A DNA stretch of 47,264 nt from Syntrophobacterales bacterium (GCA_020060385.1 JAGVAH010000023.1:1-47264); one strand, 5' to 3'. Positions 13,766 through 23,785 are shown, counted from the stretch's first letter. The notes: a model not told the origin generated them from the letters alone. Numbers and translations are program-made.

Positions 13766-14971
13766 ATGGTGGGCTCGGTTAGAACCAAGGAAAGGTGTCG
13801 AAAGTGCGGCGGCAAGTTTGAGGGAGAGCCGTTGTGTTGTCCCTTCTGCTTAACTACCCCAAAACGCTATTTCGTCGATTTTTCCTGGCCCAGTCAGGGG
13901 AGGATCAAACTCTACTCCGATCAGCAAGGATTCCCTCTGGACTCCTGGGAGCGGGCCAGCCGGTTGCTTAACGCAATTCGCTATGAAGTGGATCAAGGGA
14001 AGTTCGACCCGCGGGAATACGTTAGCCAAGGGCATCTGTCCCTCATGTTTGCCAACTATGCCCGAGAGTGGCTTCAACGCCGTGAACTGGAGTATGAACG
14101 CGGCCATATCGTTAAAAGCTATCTTATCGAAATGCGGGATTATGTGCGCCGGTATTACCTCCCTTTTTTCGCCAAGTTCAACATCCGGGACATCCGGGAG
14201 GGCCATATCGAGGACTTCAGAAACTGGCTCCCCCCTCATCTATCCGCCAAGACAATCCATAACATTTTGGGCATCCTGCACAAGCTCTTTAAAGATGCCT
14301 TCCGCAGGAAAGACATCCTGGTATTGCCGGAATTCCCCAAGGTGGAGAAGGGCGACCCGGTCACCAGGTGGATCAGCGAAGAGGAACAGAGGCTGGTGTT
14401 AGCCCAAATGGACGACCCGGTTCGCCGGGCCTTTTACCTATTTCTGATGAAGCAGGGTTGCCGTCCGGGTGAGGCTCGGGCCCTGAAATGGGAAAACCTT
14501 GATCTTAAGAACGGTTATGTCACCATCGCGGCCAGCTTCAATATCAATGAGTTTAAACCTTATACAAAAGAAAGAGATGTGCGTTACCTTCCATTGCATC
14601 CAGAGGTATGGAAGGTCCTTTTATCCCTGCCGCGCCAGCTTTCCGGTTGGGTGTTTACCCTCAACGGAAAACCACTGACACAGTGGACGGCTTCCGACTA
14701 TTGGAGACGGGCGGCGAGAAAGGCCAAAATTCGAGTGTGCTGCTACCAGGGGACGCGACACAGCCTGGCTTCCCAGGCCATCAACCGCGGAGTGTCTGAA
14801 AGGAAGATCGGGGACATGCTCGGCCACAAGACCTTGACGTCAACGCGACGCTATGCTAAGCTCCACGCAGATTCCCTGAAAGAAGTCTGGGGAGAAGAAC
14901 TGCATCAACAGGAAAATGGTCGCGTCCCCAAACCGTCCCCAAGGAGTAGGGACAGAAAGAAACGTCCCTGA
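13766..14971 (+). CDS. tyrosine recombinase / phage-type integrase with N-terminal zinc knuckle
   Basis: A ~401-residue site-specific recombinase. The N-terminus has two Cys pairs (CRKCGGKFEGEPLCCPFC) likely binding zinc. A SAM-like core-binding domain follows (LSLMFANYAREWLQRR... ILGILHKLFKDAFRR), then the catalytic domain with Arg in GCRPGEARALKW, Lys in TKERDVRYLPL, GTRHSLASQ with Arg and His, GHKTLTSTRRY with His and the nucleophile Tyr. The usual first His of box II (HxxR) is Tyr/Gln here (CYQGTRHS). ATG 13766 is chosen because AAAGGA lies 6 bases upstream; an ATG at 13706 would add 20 residues without a ribosome site. The gene marks an integrated element, and a tRNA-3'-end-like palindrome follows immediately. 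Confidence 0.85.
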   Translation: MVGSVRTKERCRKCGGKFEGEPLCCPFCLTTPKRYFVDFSWPSQGRIKLYSDQQGFPLDSWERASRLLNAIRYEVDQGKFDPREYVSQGHLSLMFANYAREWLQRRELEYERGHIVKSYLIEMRDYVRRYYLPFFAKFNIRDIREGHIEDFRNWLPPHLSAKTIHNILGILHKLFKDAFRRKDILVLPEFPKVEKGDPVTRWISEEEQRLVLAQMDDPVRRAFYLFLMKQGCRPGEARALKWENLDLKNGYVTIAASFNINEFKPYTKERDVRYLPLHPEVWKVLLSLPRQLSGWVFTLNGKPLTQWTASDYWRRAARKAKIRVCCYQGTRHSLASQAINRGVSERKIGDMLGHKTLTSTRRYAKLHADSLKEVWGEELHQQENGRVPKPSPRSRDRKKRP

Positions 14972-14989
14972 TAATCCTACAAAAATAAT

Positions 14990-15026
14990 GGCGTCCCCAC
15001 CGGTTCAAATCCGGTTGGGGACGCCA
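14990..15026 (+). repeat. tRNA-3'-end-like palindrome after the integrase (candidate attachment site)
   Basis: GGCGTCCCCA-CCGG-TTCAAAT-CCGG-T-TGGGGACGCC folds into a nearly perfect hairpin. Its right half reads as a tRNA T-arm (loop TTCAAAT closed by G-C) plus a 7-base acceptor strand TGGGGAC, discriminator G and CCA. No complete tRNA precedes it. GTCCCCA also recurs twice in the 3' end of the integrase gene. This fits an attachment site derived from a tRNA gene, as used by many tyrosine recombinases, but a simple hairpin terminator-like element cannot be excluded. Confidence 0.5.
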
Positions 15027-16417
15027 TGAAAAATCCAGGGGTTGGGTAGATTAACCTGGCCCCTTTCTCTTTCATTTCCCACACTATTCCCCACAGAGAA
15101 ACCCAAAATGAGCCAAATGAGGACCAAGTTGTTCCCTTGTTTCTGATCGCCACTGGCGCCCATTCATGGGCAGCCCTTCCCTTTCGAAGCCCTGGCTGTT
15201 TTCATCTGATACCAAGTTGCAGTCTAACGGCAACTTTCTTGCAGGGGCGAACCTTGTATTCGCCCGCCCGCACAGGGCGAATACAAGATTCGCCCCTGCA
15301 GTTCAATGTCTTTTGATTGCGAAATGGTATGACAGGTGAGCCGCGAAACGTTTCGGACGTTTGAGCAGGGGATTCCCCTCGGGGAAGTGCATCTGGCGCC
15401 GCGGCCTGCCCTTTCAATTGACTGATGCCCCTTTAAGAAAGCCATGCCCCAGGAACCCTTACCGCCTCTAATCAGACCGAAAGGGCGGCAGGGCCAGATA
15501 CTCTATATCCCAAAATAGAGAAAGGGCCAGACGGGAACTGGCGGATTTCCTAAGCCAGAGAAAGTCAGGACCATGATAGGGCCAGACAAGACAGCCTCTA
15601 TGAAGAAGTAGAAATACCTTCCAGGCCGAATTTCTACACCCAAAAACCCCTTTCCAACTGCCAATCTGTAGTCGACAAACCACGTAGAGAGTAGCCAAGG
15701 GACCCCACCGGCCCTGGTCTAAGGGCCTGGCTCGATGATGCTGTCCTTCTCCTTCCTGCCGGTTGTCTCGCCCCCCCACCCCCCGGCCCCAAGGGCAAAC
15801 CCGGAGACGGGACTCCTACCTCCCCTAGACATTTATGACCTGCAAGGAAATTTTTTCATTTTTCGGTCCCGGTAAATTCGGAGCAATACCAAAACGCCCC
15901 CTCTCAATGGGACCCAGGCCGAAAATTTTTTGAAGTGGAAAACTGTCACATCAAATAGAAGATGATCCTGTTGGAGACATCAACTGGATGCACGAAGAAG
16001 GCTTTCTCACGTAACTGTTATGAACAATAACAATTAAGGGGATGGCCAGGCAGGCCGTGGCACAGACGACTTTTGTATCGATAGTGTTTCGCAAGAAAAA
16101 GCACGCTTGCTTAACCTGGAGGAACGACCAACTGTCTCCTCGTATTCCTCGCAACCCGATCAAATAACCGAGGCGGGCAAACCGGAGGTGCTTCCCGGAA
16201 GTCAGGTGAACAACCGAGCAATGAAAATATATTTCTCCCGCTCCAAAGATAAGCGCCTAATCTGGCAGCTGATCGACTACTCTTGCTTCCGCTTCCCTTG
16301 ATCTATCGAAGAGTCAGGCCAATCCTTTGAGATTTAATCCGTGGATGCTTACCAAGATATAAAATGTTTATGGGGATGGTACAGAGATAAACAATCCGGC
16401 AGGGGTGCAGGAGTACA
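15027..16417. other. 1.4-kb largely non-coding region
   Basis: Apart from the MITE-like repeat at 15209-15330, I see no gene with a plausible start, ribosome site or family motif on either strand. The stretch 15470-15780 is rich in short repeated words (CCAGA, TAGAGA) and 15770-15790 is a C-run. It probably represents degraded island DNA between the recombinase and the decayed genes that follow. Confidence 0.5.
15209..15330 (+). repeat. 122-bp MITE-like repeat, copy 1 (full)
   Basis: Bounded by imperfect terminal inverted repeats ATACCAAGTTGCAGTC and GATTGCGAAATGGTAT, with an internal long hairpin built from GCAGGGGCGAA / TTCGCCCCTGC. The same 122-bp unit occurs at 35068-35189 and in truncated inverted form at 22811-22898. 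It has no coding capacity. Confidence 0.85.
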
Positions 16418-17253
16418 ATGGGACTGCGAGATGTGTTTGATGGTACAAAGGATCGGGGGAGCCCGGGCCCCTAACCCGGGAACGGCTAAAGACCCCGCGT
16501 GCCGCGGCTATCGCCGGGATTTTCTTTTCGGTGCTGCTAACGACTACTCTGGTCCTCCTGCGAATTTCCGTTCCAGCCATCTCCCCGGAGATTCAGGAAT
16601 TACCTATGATCAAGACGGGACCCGTGGTGCTGGCGCTGAACCTGGTGCCGTTCGCCGGCATTGCCTTTTTGTGGTTCATCGGGGTGGTTCGAGACCGGCT
16701 CGGCGCGTCCGAGGACCGCTTTTTTACCACGTTTTTTTTCGGCAGTGGGATTTTATTCCTAACTAGGTTCTTTGCGGCGACAGCAGTAACAGGGTCAATG
16801 ATCCTGGTCCTCAACACCACTCCCAAGCTGATGATGGAGTCCGGCGCCTACGCCTTTGGCCGGGTTATTAGCGCCCAAGTGATGAACGTCTTTGCCCTCA
16901 AAATGGCAGGGGTCTCCATGGTCTCGACCGCCACTCTGGCCATGCGCACGCAGGTTTTGCCACGCTGGATAACGCTCCCTGGCTAGGCCCTGGCGGCGCT
17001 GCTCCTGCTGAGCAGCCGCTTTGCCGACTGGTTGCCCCTGGTGTTTCCGCTGTGGGTGCTCATAATAAGCACGTACATTCTGATTGAGAATCTCCGCGGG
17101 ACAAGGATGGACACAGCAGGGCAGGCTGGAGTTGGAAAGGTTTTGTCGATAATTTTGTTGATAATACGAAAGAAAGGCAACAGGAATGACAAGAGGCATT
17201 GCAAGCCGCAATTTCCCTTCTTAAATTTGATGATGAGTAAATTCCCTATCTAA
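16418..17253 (+). pseudogene. decayed multi-pass membrane protein gene (frameshift plus in-frame TAG)
   Basis: The ATG at 16418 follows AGGAG and encodes MGLRDVFDGTKDRG, then the frame must shift near 16460-16490 to continue LTRERLKTPRAAAIAGIFFSVLL and several helices (GPVVLALNLVPFAGIAFLWFIG, RFFTTFFFGSGILFLTRFFA). A TAG at 16984-16986 interrupts after RWITLPG; the same frame continues with another helix pair (ALAALLLLSSRF, LVFPLWVLIISTYILIENL). Both lesions point to a pseudogene. The family is an unnamed multi-pass membrane protein. Confidence 0.65.
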
Positions 17254-17263
17254 GGTGTCAGAT

Positions 17264-19369
17264 ATGTCGTTTAAGATTGAAGAGCTTCTGCGACTCGAAG
17301 AGACCCGGGATGGCAAGAAGTCCTGGAAAAAGTGGGGCCCATACCTCAGCGAGCGGCAGTGGGGCACCGTGCGGGAAGATTACAGCGAAAACGGAGATGC
17401 CTGGAACTTCTTCACTCATGATCAGGCCCGTTCCCGGGCCTACCGCTGGGGGGAAGACGGCTTGGGAGGAATCCCCGACGACAAGCAGCGGCTCTGGTTC
17501 CGCAACGACTGGGCGTCGTGGGTGGCCAGACCCTCGGAGAAACCAATGCTCAAGCAGATCGAGGGGCCGGCAGGTACGAGGGCGATTGCCGCGGCGCACC
17601 CCATCCTCGGCGAGTACTTCCTGTACTGGGAAGGCGAGGCGCCCCTGCTCTTTACCGAGAATGAAACCAACCACGCCCGGCTGAGTCTCGACTATCCGGA
17701 CGCGGGCCCGTATCTCAAGGACGGCATCAACGACTATGTGGTGCACGGCCAGCAGGGCGCGGTGAATCCGGCCAATACCGGCAAGAAAGTGTAGGCTCAC
17801 TACCGGGTCAACGTCAAGGGGGGCGAGACCGCGGTGATCCGCCTGCGGCTCACTAATTCACCTCTGGGATTGAAGCGCAAACCCTTTGGGAAGAATTTTG
17901 CTGAACTCTTGGCGCGAAAACTCCGTGAGGCCGATGAGTTTTACCAGTCGGCGACCCCTTCATCGGTGAGCGCCGACGCCGCCCAGGTGATGCGCCAGGC
18001 CATCGCCGGGATGCTCTGGTCCAAGCAGTATTACCACTGGGACGGCGATCATTGGCTGGAGGAGCACTATGCCCATCCTCTGCATCACGGGAGCCGCGAC
18101 TTCCGGAACCGGGAGTGGTTCCACATGATCAACGAGGACATCATCTCGATGCCGGACAAGTGGGAGTACCCCTGGTACGCCGCCTGGGACCTCGCCTTCC
18201 ACACGCTGCCGCTCGCCATCGTGGACCCCGACTTCGCCAAGGAGCAGATGGAACTGATGCTTCGCGGGATATACCTCCACCCCAGCGGCCAGCTTCCCGC
18301 CTACAAGTGGAACTTCAGCGACGTCAACCCCCCGGTCCACGCCTGGGCCACCCTGTTCCTGCACCGCACCGAGCAGGCCCTGCGGGGGAAGGCGGATGTC
18401 GATTTCCTCAGAAAGGCCTTCAACAAGCTCATGCTGAACTTCACCTGGTGGGTGAGCCGCAAGGACCGGTTCGTCAAGAACGTCTTCGAGGACGGCTTCT
18501 ACTACGACCTCTTGCGGCTCCCCGACGGCAGCGCCACGCGGCTCAAGGTGCGCTCCATGGTGGGGCTCCTGCCCCTATGCGCCACGACGGTGATCGAGCA
18601 GTGGCAGCGCGAACGCGTGCCGCAGGCAACAGCCGCGTATCAGGCACGCCTGCGCCAGATACCCGAGCTCCTGGCGTCCATCCACCCCACGGGGCCGGGC
18701 CACCTTGGGGTGGCCGAGCGGGGGATCATTGCCCTGGTCAATCCGGAGCGGCTCCGCCGGATCCTTTCCAAGATGCTCGACGAGAACGAGTTCCTGAGCC
18801 CCTACGGCATCCGCTCGCTCTCCAAGTTTCATGAGCAGCATCCTTACATCTTCCATGTAAACGGCCAGGAGTACCGCGTGGACTATCTGCCTGGCGAGTC
18901 GAACACCGGCATGTTCGGCGGCAACTCCAACTGGCGGGGACCCATCTGGATGCCGGTGAATGCCGTGGTCATCCGGGCGCTGCTCAATTTCTATCTCTAC
19001 TATGGTGATACCTTCAAGATCGAATGCCCCACCGGCTCCGGCCAGATGATGAACCTCTTTGAGGTGAGCAAAGAGATCGCGCAGCGACTGACCCGTATCT
19101 TCCTGATGGACGAGCAGGGCAAGCGCCCGGTTTACGGGAGTACGGAGAAGTTCCAGAGTGCCCCTCACTGGCGCGACTACATCCTGTTCTACGAGTACTT
19201 CCATGGGAATAACGGGGCCGGGTTAGGCGCCAGCCACCAGACCGGCTGGACCGGACTGGTGGCCAAGTTCATCCAACTTTTCGGCTTTCTCGATCCGCAG
19301 AAACTCCTGGAGGCTGGCAAAGGTGCCGCGTTCCGGCCTGAAGGCTCGGGGGGTGGGGTGAAGACATGA
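17264..19369 (+). pseudogene. GH63-type glucosidase gene with in-frame TAG and two internal deletions
   Basis: The start KKWGPYLSERQWGTVREDYS and end GMFGGNSNWRGPIWMPVN ... HQTGWTGLVAK are unmistakable for the bacterial GH63 glucosidase family. A TAG at 17792-17794 follows NTGKKV, and the same frame resumes at once with AHYRVNVKGGETAVIRLRL, as expected for an intact protein. Compared with my recollection of full-length members (about 870-900 residues), about 100 residues are missing between DDKQRL and WFRNDWASW, and a second block is missing between FVKNVFE and DGFYYDLLRLPDG; both deletions keep the frame. Only about 700 codons remain. The start is ATG 17264 with AAGGTG upstream. It is followed by an MscS channel and a GH13 gene, suggesting a former sugar/osmolyte cluster. 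Confidence 0.75.
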
Positions 19370-19486
19370 AACCAAGCAGCGGGCGCTGCTGATCGCAATA
19401 AATATATAGACCCCGGCCAAGGGATGGCGAGTATTATCTAATTTTTAAGATCTTACTGGCAGACTAGCCAAAGGATAACAAGGGCT

Positions 19487-21148
19487 ATGAACAAAAGAAT
19501 CATGGTGCTCTGCTTGGTCTTCCTGGGGGTGCTCTTAAGCACCCCGGCTTGGCCCTGGGACCCCACCGAACTGCCCCCGGGCTTTACCGTGGAGACCCCC
19601 GGCTCTCCCGTGGAATTGGATAACAAGCCCCTATTCGTTCTCAAGGTACGGTTCAAGACCATGAGCCCTGAGCAGCGGGCTCAAATTGTCAGCGAGCGCC
19701 TCAAAAAACTGGCCCAGGACCCCACCTTTCGCCCCGACACCATCACGGTGCGGGATTGGGAATTAAGCTCGGACATTATGGTGGGCGACCAGGTCATCCT
19801 GGCAATCTGGGCTTTTGAGGCTAAGGTGGAGGGAAAGACGGATAACGAATTGGCCCAGGAGTATGCCGAGAGGATGCGCCAGGCCATTGCCGCATATCAA
19901 CAGGAACACAGCCTGACCAACCTGCTCGTCAGTATTATCAAGACAATCCTGGCCTTGCTGGTGCTGGTCGCCTTGATCATCCTGGTCAACCGCGGGATGC
20001 GCCGTCTCAATCGGACCATTTTGGCCTCGGAACGCATACGCGGCGTAAAGGTTGGGGGGGTCGAGTTTTTTACGGCCTATCGCCTTAAAATCGTGTGGGT
20101 CAACGCCCTCAAAATAGCCCGGTTCCTGATCATCTTGATTTTCGTTTATGCTTATTTCCACCTGGGTTTGAGCTTCTTCCCCTGGACCCAGAGATATGCC
20201 CTGCAACTATTTAATAGTGTGTTCGGAGCCGTCAGGGCCATGGGCGAGGCCATCTGGGACCAAACCCCCGCCCTGGTTTTTCTCGCTGTCCTCTTTCTAA
20301 TAACCCGGTATGTCTTGAAGACGCTGCGCTATTTCTTTGACCAGGTGGGCGCAGGGAAGGTGACCGTCGCCGGCCTGGATGCCGAAGTCGCCCCCATGAC
20401 CTATAAGCTATTACGCTTATTGATCATTGCCTTCGTGGCGGTGGTTGCCTATCCCTATGTTCCCGGCTCCCAGTCTCCGGCCTTTAAAGGCATCTCCATC
20501 TTCCTGGGGGTGCTTTTCTCCCTGGGCTCAACCTCTGCCGTTGCCAACCTGATCGCGGGAGTCAACCTCACCTATCAGCGATCTTTTCTTGTGGGGGACA
20601 TGATCAAGATCGGGGAGGCCGTGGGGATGGTAGTGGAGCGCAAGCTCTATTTTACCCGCATCAAAACATTTAAACACCATATCGTTACCATTCCCAACGG
20701 CACCATTCTCACCAGCCACGTCACCAATCTCAGCCAGGCGATCAGACAGGGTGACAGCCTTATCCTACATACCAGCGTCACTATAGGCTACAATGCCCCA
20801 TGGAAGACAGTCCATGCCCTGCTCATCGAGGCGGCGAAGACCACGAGCCACATTCTCCAGAGTCCGCCTCCCTTCGTGCTGCAGACCGCACTTAATGATT
20901 TTTATGTGACCTATGAACTGAACGCCTATACCGAGGCCCCGGAGAAAATGCCCAGGATTTACGGCGAACTACACCAGAATATCCAGAACAAGTTCAATGA
21001 AGCCGGGGTGGAGATCATGTCGCCCCATTACACTCAGCTGCGGGACGGCAACCAGACCGCCATTCCGGCGGATTACCTGCCGCCGGATTACGAAACCCCG
21101 GCAATCAGAATCACCTTGGAAAATAAAGAAAAGAAGAGCAGCAAGTAA
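19487..21148 (+). CDS. MscS-family mechanosensitive channel with periplasmic N-terminal domain
   Basis: A 553-residue protein. A signal peptide (MNKRIMVLCLVFLGVLLSTPAWPW) precedes a ~120-residue periplasmic domain, then about four helices. The MscS core is clear: the pore helix with GISIFLGVLFSLGSTSAVANLIAGVNLTYQ followed by the beta domain (GDMIKIGEAVGMVVERKLYFTRIKTFKHHIVTIPNG) and a C-terminal domain (SVTIGYNAPWKTVHALL... ALNDFYVTYELNAY). It opens under hypoosmotic stress to release solutes. The extra periplasmic domain is larger than in plain MscS, as in several deltaproteobacterial members. It lies between glycoside hydrolase genes, but no regulatory link is visible. Confidence 0.9.
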   Translation: MNKRIMVLCLVFLGVLLSTPAWPWDPTELPPGFTVETPGSPVELDNKPLFVLKVRFKTMSPEQRAQIVSERLKKLAQDPTFRPDTITVRDWELSSDIMVGDQVILAIWAFEAKVEGKTDNELAQEYAERMRQAIAAYQQEHSLTNLLVSIIKTILALLVLVALIILVNRGMRRLNRTILASERIRGVKVGGVEFFTAYRLKIVWVNALKIARFLIILIFVYAYFHLGLSFFPWTQRYALQLFNSVFGAVRAMGEAIWDQTPALVFLAVLFLITRYVLKTLRYFFDQVGAGKVTVAGLDAEVAPMTYKLLRLLIIAFVAVVAYPYVPGSQSPAFKGISIFLGVLFSLGSTSAVANLIAGVNLTYQRSFLVGDMIKIGEAVGMVVERKLYFTRIKTFKHHIVTIPNGTILTSHVTNLSQAIRQGDSLILHTSVTIGYNAPWKTVHALLIEAAKTTSHILQSPPPFVLQTALNDFYVTYELNAYTEAPEKMPRIYGELHQNIQNKFNEAGVEIMSPHYTQLRDGNQTAIPADYLPPDYETPAIRITLENKEKKSSK

Positions 21149-21178
21149 TCCGGGCTCGGCTGCCAGCAGGAATCGACG

Positions 21179-22669
21179 ATGCACTATCCTTCCCTTTACC
21201 AGATCAACACCCGGGTTTGGCTCCGGGAGCTTTCTGAACGTTTGGGAAGGTCAGCGACTCTGGCCGATATTCCCGATGAGTTCCTTGACCAGATAGCCTC
21301 CTTGGGCTTCGACTACGTCTGGTTCCTGGGTTTGTGGCAGACCGGCGCGGCCGGACGTCAGGTATCTCTAACCCATGCTGATTGGCTCAAAGAGTTTCAG
21401 GCGACTATCCCTGGTTTCACCGAGGCCGACGTCAGTGGCTCGCCTTTCGCGATTACGGGTTACACCCTGCACCGGGATTTCGGCCAGGAGACGGACCTCT
21501 TAAACCTGAAAGAGCGCTTACGGGAAAGAGGTCTCAAGCTCATCGCGGACTTTGTCCCCAACCACACCGCCCCTGATCATCCCTGGGTGGAGCAGCACCC
21601 GGAGTTCTATGTCCAGGGAAGCGCCGCTGACCTGGAACGGGAGCCCCATAACTACCGGCAGGTGGAAACTGCTTGCGGCTCTCTCATCCTGGCCCATGGC
21701 CGGGACCCCTACTTCCCGGGCTGGCCTGACACCTTCCAGCTCAACTACCGGCACCCGGCCCTCAGGGAAGCGATGACGCAGATGCTCCTCAATCTCTCCG
21801 AGATCGCCGACGGGGTGCGCTGTGACATGGCTATGCTGATTCTCCCCGAGGTCTTCCAGCGCACCTGGGGCGAGCGGTCTTTGCCCACCGACGGTTCCCC
21901 ACCCGTGGACGAACCGTTCTGGCCGGAGACCATCGGGCGGGTCAAGGCCAAGACCCCAGGCTTTATTTTTATGGCAGAAGTCTACTGGGATCTAGAGTGG
22001 ACCCTCATGCAGCAGGGCTTTGACTATTGCTATGATAAGAGTCTCTACGACCGTCTCCTGTCCCGGGATGCCGCGGAGGTGCGAGCCCATCTTTGGGCTG
22101 ATCTGGCTTATCAGAACAAGCTGGCGAGGTTTCTCGAAAACCACGATGAGCCCCGGGCGGCCCATGATTTTCCGCAACCTGTTCACCAGGCGGCGGCGGT
22201 GGTCACCTACTTCACTCCCGGCCTGCGGTTCTTCCACGAAGGTCAACTGGAAGGCCGTCGAGTGAAAGTCTCAATGCACCTGGGGCGCCGCCCTAAGGAG
22301 GCGATTGATCCACTCCTGGAGAAATTTTATGGCAAACTGCTGGCCTGCCTAAAGCGCTCGGAGGTCCGGGACGGCCGCTGGCAGCTCTTGGAAACCCGTC
22401 CAGCCTGGGACGGCAACCTCACCTGGGACCGATTCCTGGCCTTCGCCTGGGAAGGTGAGGCGCATCAGCGCCTGCTCATCGCGGTAAACTATGGCCCCGA
22501 CCAGGGCCAATGTCACGTGGCCTGGCCCTTTGTTGATCTGAAGGGGAAAAAGGTGACGCTCAAGGACCTGATGCATGGGGCCAGCTATGAATGGGAGGGC
22601 GACGCCTTGCTAAATATAGGCCTTTACGTGGACTTGCCGGCCTGGGGATTTCATGTGTTTACATGGTAA
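21179..22669 (+). CDS. GH13 alpha-amylase-family glycosidase
   Basis: A 496-residue (beta/alpha)8 enzyme. Conserved regions are visible in order: LIADFVPNHTAPDHPW (region I), GVRCDMAMLI with the nucleophile Asp, FMAEVYWDLEW with the acid/base Glu, and FLENHDEPR with the transition-state Asp. The C-terminus is a small beta domain. It begins with HYPSLYQINTRVWL, typical of a subgroup of bacterial GH13 proteins acting on alpha-glucans or trehalose-type sugars; the exact substrate is not evident. The start has CAGGA upstream and lies 30 bases after the MscS gene, so the two may be cotranscribed. Confidence 0.88.
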   Translation: MHYPSLYQINTRVWLRELSERLGRSATLADIPDEFLDQIASLGFDYVWFLGLWQTGAAGRQVSLTHADWLKEFQATIPGFTEADVSGSPFAITGYTLHRDFGQETDLLNLKERLRERGLKLIADFVPNHTAPDHPWVEQHPEFYVQGSAADLEREPHNYRQVETACGSLILAHGRDPYFPGWPDTFQLNYRHPALREAMTQMLLNLSEIADGVRCDMAMLILPEVFQRTWGERSLPTDGSPPVDEPFWPETIGRVKAKTPGFIFMAEVYWDLEWTLMQQGFDYCYDKSLYDRLLSRDAAEVRAHLWADLAYQNKLARFLENHDEPRAAHDFPQPVHQAAAVVTYFTPGLRFFHEGQLEGRRVKVSMHLGRRPKEAIDPLLEKFYGKLLACLKRSEVRDGRWQLLETRPAWDGNLTWDRFLAFAWEGEAHQRLLIAVNYGPDQGQCHVAWPFVDLKGKKVTLKDLMHGASYEWEGDALLNIGLYVDLPAWGFHVFTW

Positions 22670-22967
22670 GGGGACACTCTGCTATCTCTTTATCCGCTGA
22701 GCTATAATTTCCTTACCAAGTTTGATATTGATTTCAAATACTTCAAACTTGGCCCCCCATCCGGTCTTATGGGGCGGAACTTTTCCCTCAGTCACTGGAC
22801 CAGCTCTCTAATACCATTTCGCAATCAAAAGATCTTGAACTGTAGGGGCGAATCTTGTATTCGCCCTGTGCGGGCGGGCGAACACCAGGTTCGCCCCTTG
22901 TATATTAGCAAAGTACCTGGGCATGTTTCCCAATACTCGCTATGGTTGGTAAGATATGTGCCCTGAC
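22670..22967. other. intergenic region with two inverted repeats and a truncated MITE copy
   Basis: GGTAAGG (22665-22671) is complementary to CCTTACC (22711-22717), and AAGTTTGA (22718-22725) to TCAAACTT (22743-22750). These may fold as a transcript end for the amylase gene but lack a T-tract. The first inverted repeat encloses, on the minus strand, a sequence resembling a tRNA D-arm, but no full tRNA is present. The truncated MITE follows at 22811. Confidence 0.4.
22811..22898 (-). repeat. MITE-like repeat, copy 2 (truncated, inverted)
   Basis: Matches the right ~88 bp of the 122-bp unit at 15209-15330 in reverse orientation, starting with the terminal ATACCATTTCGCAATC and running through the large internal hairpin to CGCCCCT. 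The distal terminal repeat is missing; the sequence diverges abruptly after that point. Confidence 0.8.
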
Positions 22968-23785
22968 TTATCCAGGTTGTCTCCCCCGGGCCCGGGAGGG
23001 GTCATTGATTACCGGGAAGCCGTAATTCACCTTGCTGTACCGGGCCCCCAGCCACAGGTTGGCCTCAAAGGGCAGAAAGAACTGCAGGCCCCCGGCGAAA
23101 TTGTTGTTCCACTGGAAATTGTTGCGCAGATAGCCGTCCTTGGATTGCCGGCTGGCGGAAAAGTGGTAGCCCACCAGATTACCTAAACCTCCATCCACCG
23201 ATCCTGGTTGAAATAGGTATTGAAGGAAGAATAGCCGGAGGAAATCTTGACCTCGGGTTTCACCTGGTCGGGCTTCTTCCCCTTTTTGGTGATGATGTTG
23301 ATGACCCCGCCGATGGCAAAGGGGTGCAGCACCGAATGGGCCCCCCGGATGATTTCCACCCGGTCGATATCGTCGACGGTCAAGGTGGACCAATCCACCA
23401 CGTACCTGCCCATCTGGCCGGTGTGGTTGATGCGGCGGCCGTCGATCTCCACCACCAGGCGCCCCTCGCTCAATCCCCGGATGGCGATCTCACCCCCCGG
23501 ACTGGCCATCATGGCATTGTGGCGGAGCACGTCGATGCCGCCGATCTCCTGGAGCACGCCCTCCAGGGTGCGCACATATCCCGGCTTCTTGAACTGGTCC
23601 ATGCGGATGATGGTCTTGTCGGTGTTGATCTCCACCCCCGGTTGGGGGGCCATGATGGTGATCGGTTCCAGTAGCACAGGCTCCTCTTTGGCCTGCGAAG
23701 TTTCTGCGGCCGGGACCGCCACAGAAAACGCCAGGAGTAGAGCCGCCAGGACCAGGCAAACTTTCAGCTTCTTGGCGAGCCTCAT
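22968..23785 (-). pseudogene. TonB-dependent receptor fragment, frameshifted and truncated
   Basis: The ATG at 23785 starts a signal peptide (MRLAKKLKVCLVLAALLLAF) and a plug domain with TonB-box-like LEPITIMAPQP, LQEIGGIDVLRHNAM, IAIRGLSEGRLVVEIDGRRI, and VEIIRGAHSVLHPFAIGGVINIITKKG. After FNTYFNQDRWMEV the frame stops at 23183; homologous-looking barrel sequence (LGNLVGYHFSASRQSKDGYL, WLGARYSKVNYGFPV) continues in another frame to 22968 and then ends. So a frameshift near 23190 plus loss of most of the barrel make it non-functional. It likely imported a corrinoid, heme or metal chelate like the intact receptor downstream. Confidence 0.75.

Noticed and set aside
15000-15026. Possible selC (tRNA-Sec) anticodon arm, because TTCAAAT-CCGG recalls its UCA loop, next to a region with UGA recoding.
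   Set aside because: The loop register gives no UCA at the anticodon position, and D-arm, long variable arm and 13-bp acceptor/T helix are missing. It fits a T-arm mimic better.
15468-15779. Minus-strand frame of about 100 codons.
   Set aside because: Composition is random-looking (Arg, Gly, Trp rich), with no start signal or family feature.
17792-17794. UAG in the glucosidase as pyrrolysine.
   Set aside because: GH63 enzymes are not known to contain Pyl, the gene also has large deletions, and no PYLIS-like or pyl gene evidence is in view.
22665-22717. Minus-strand TATAGCTCAGCGGATAAAGAG resembles a tRNA D-arm enclosed by a 7-bp inverted repeat.
   Set aside because: The enclosed length is far too short for a tRNA and no anticodon or T-arm is present.
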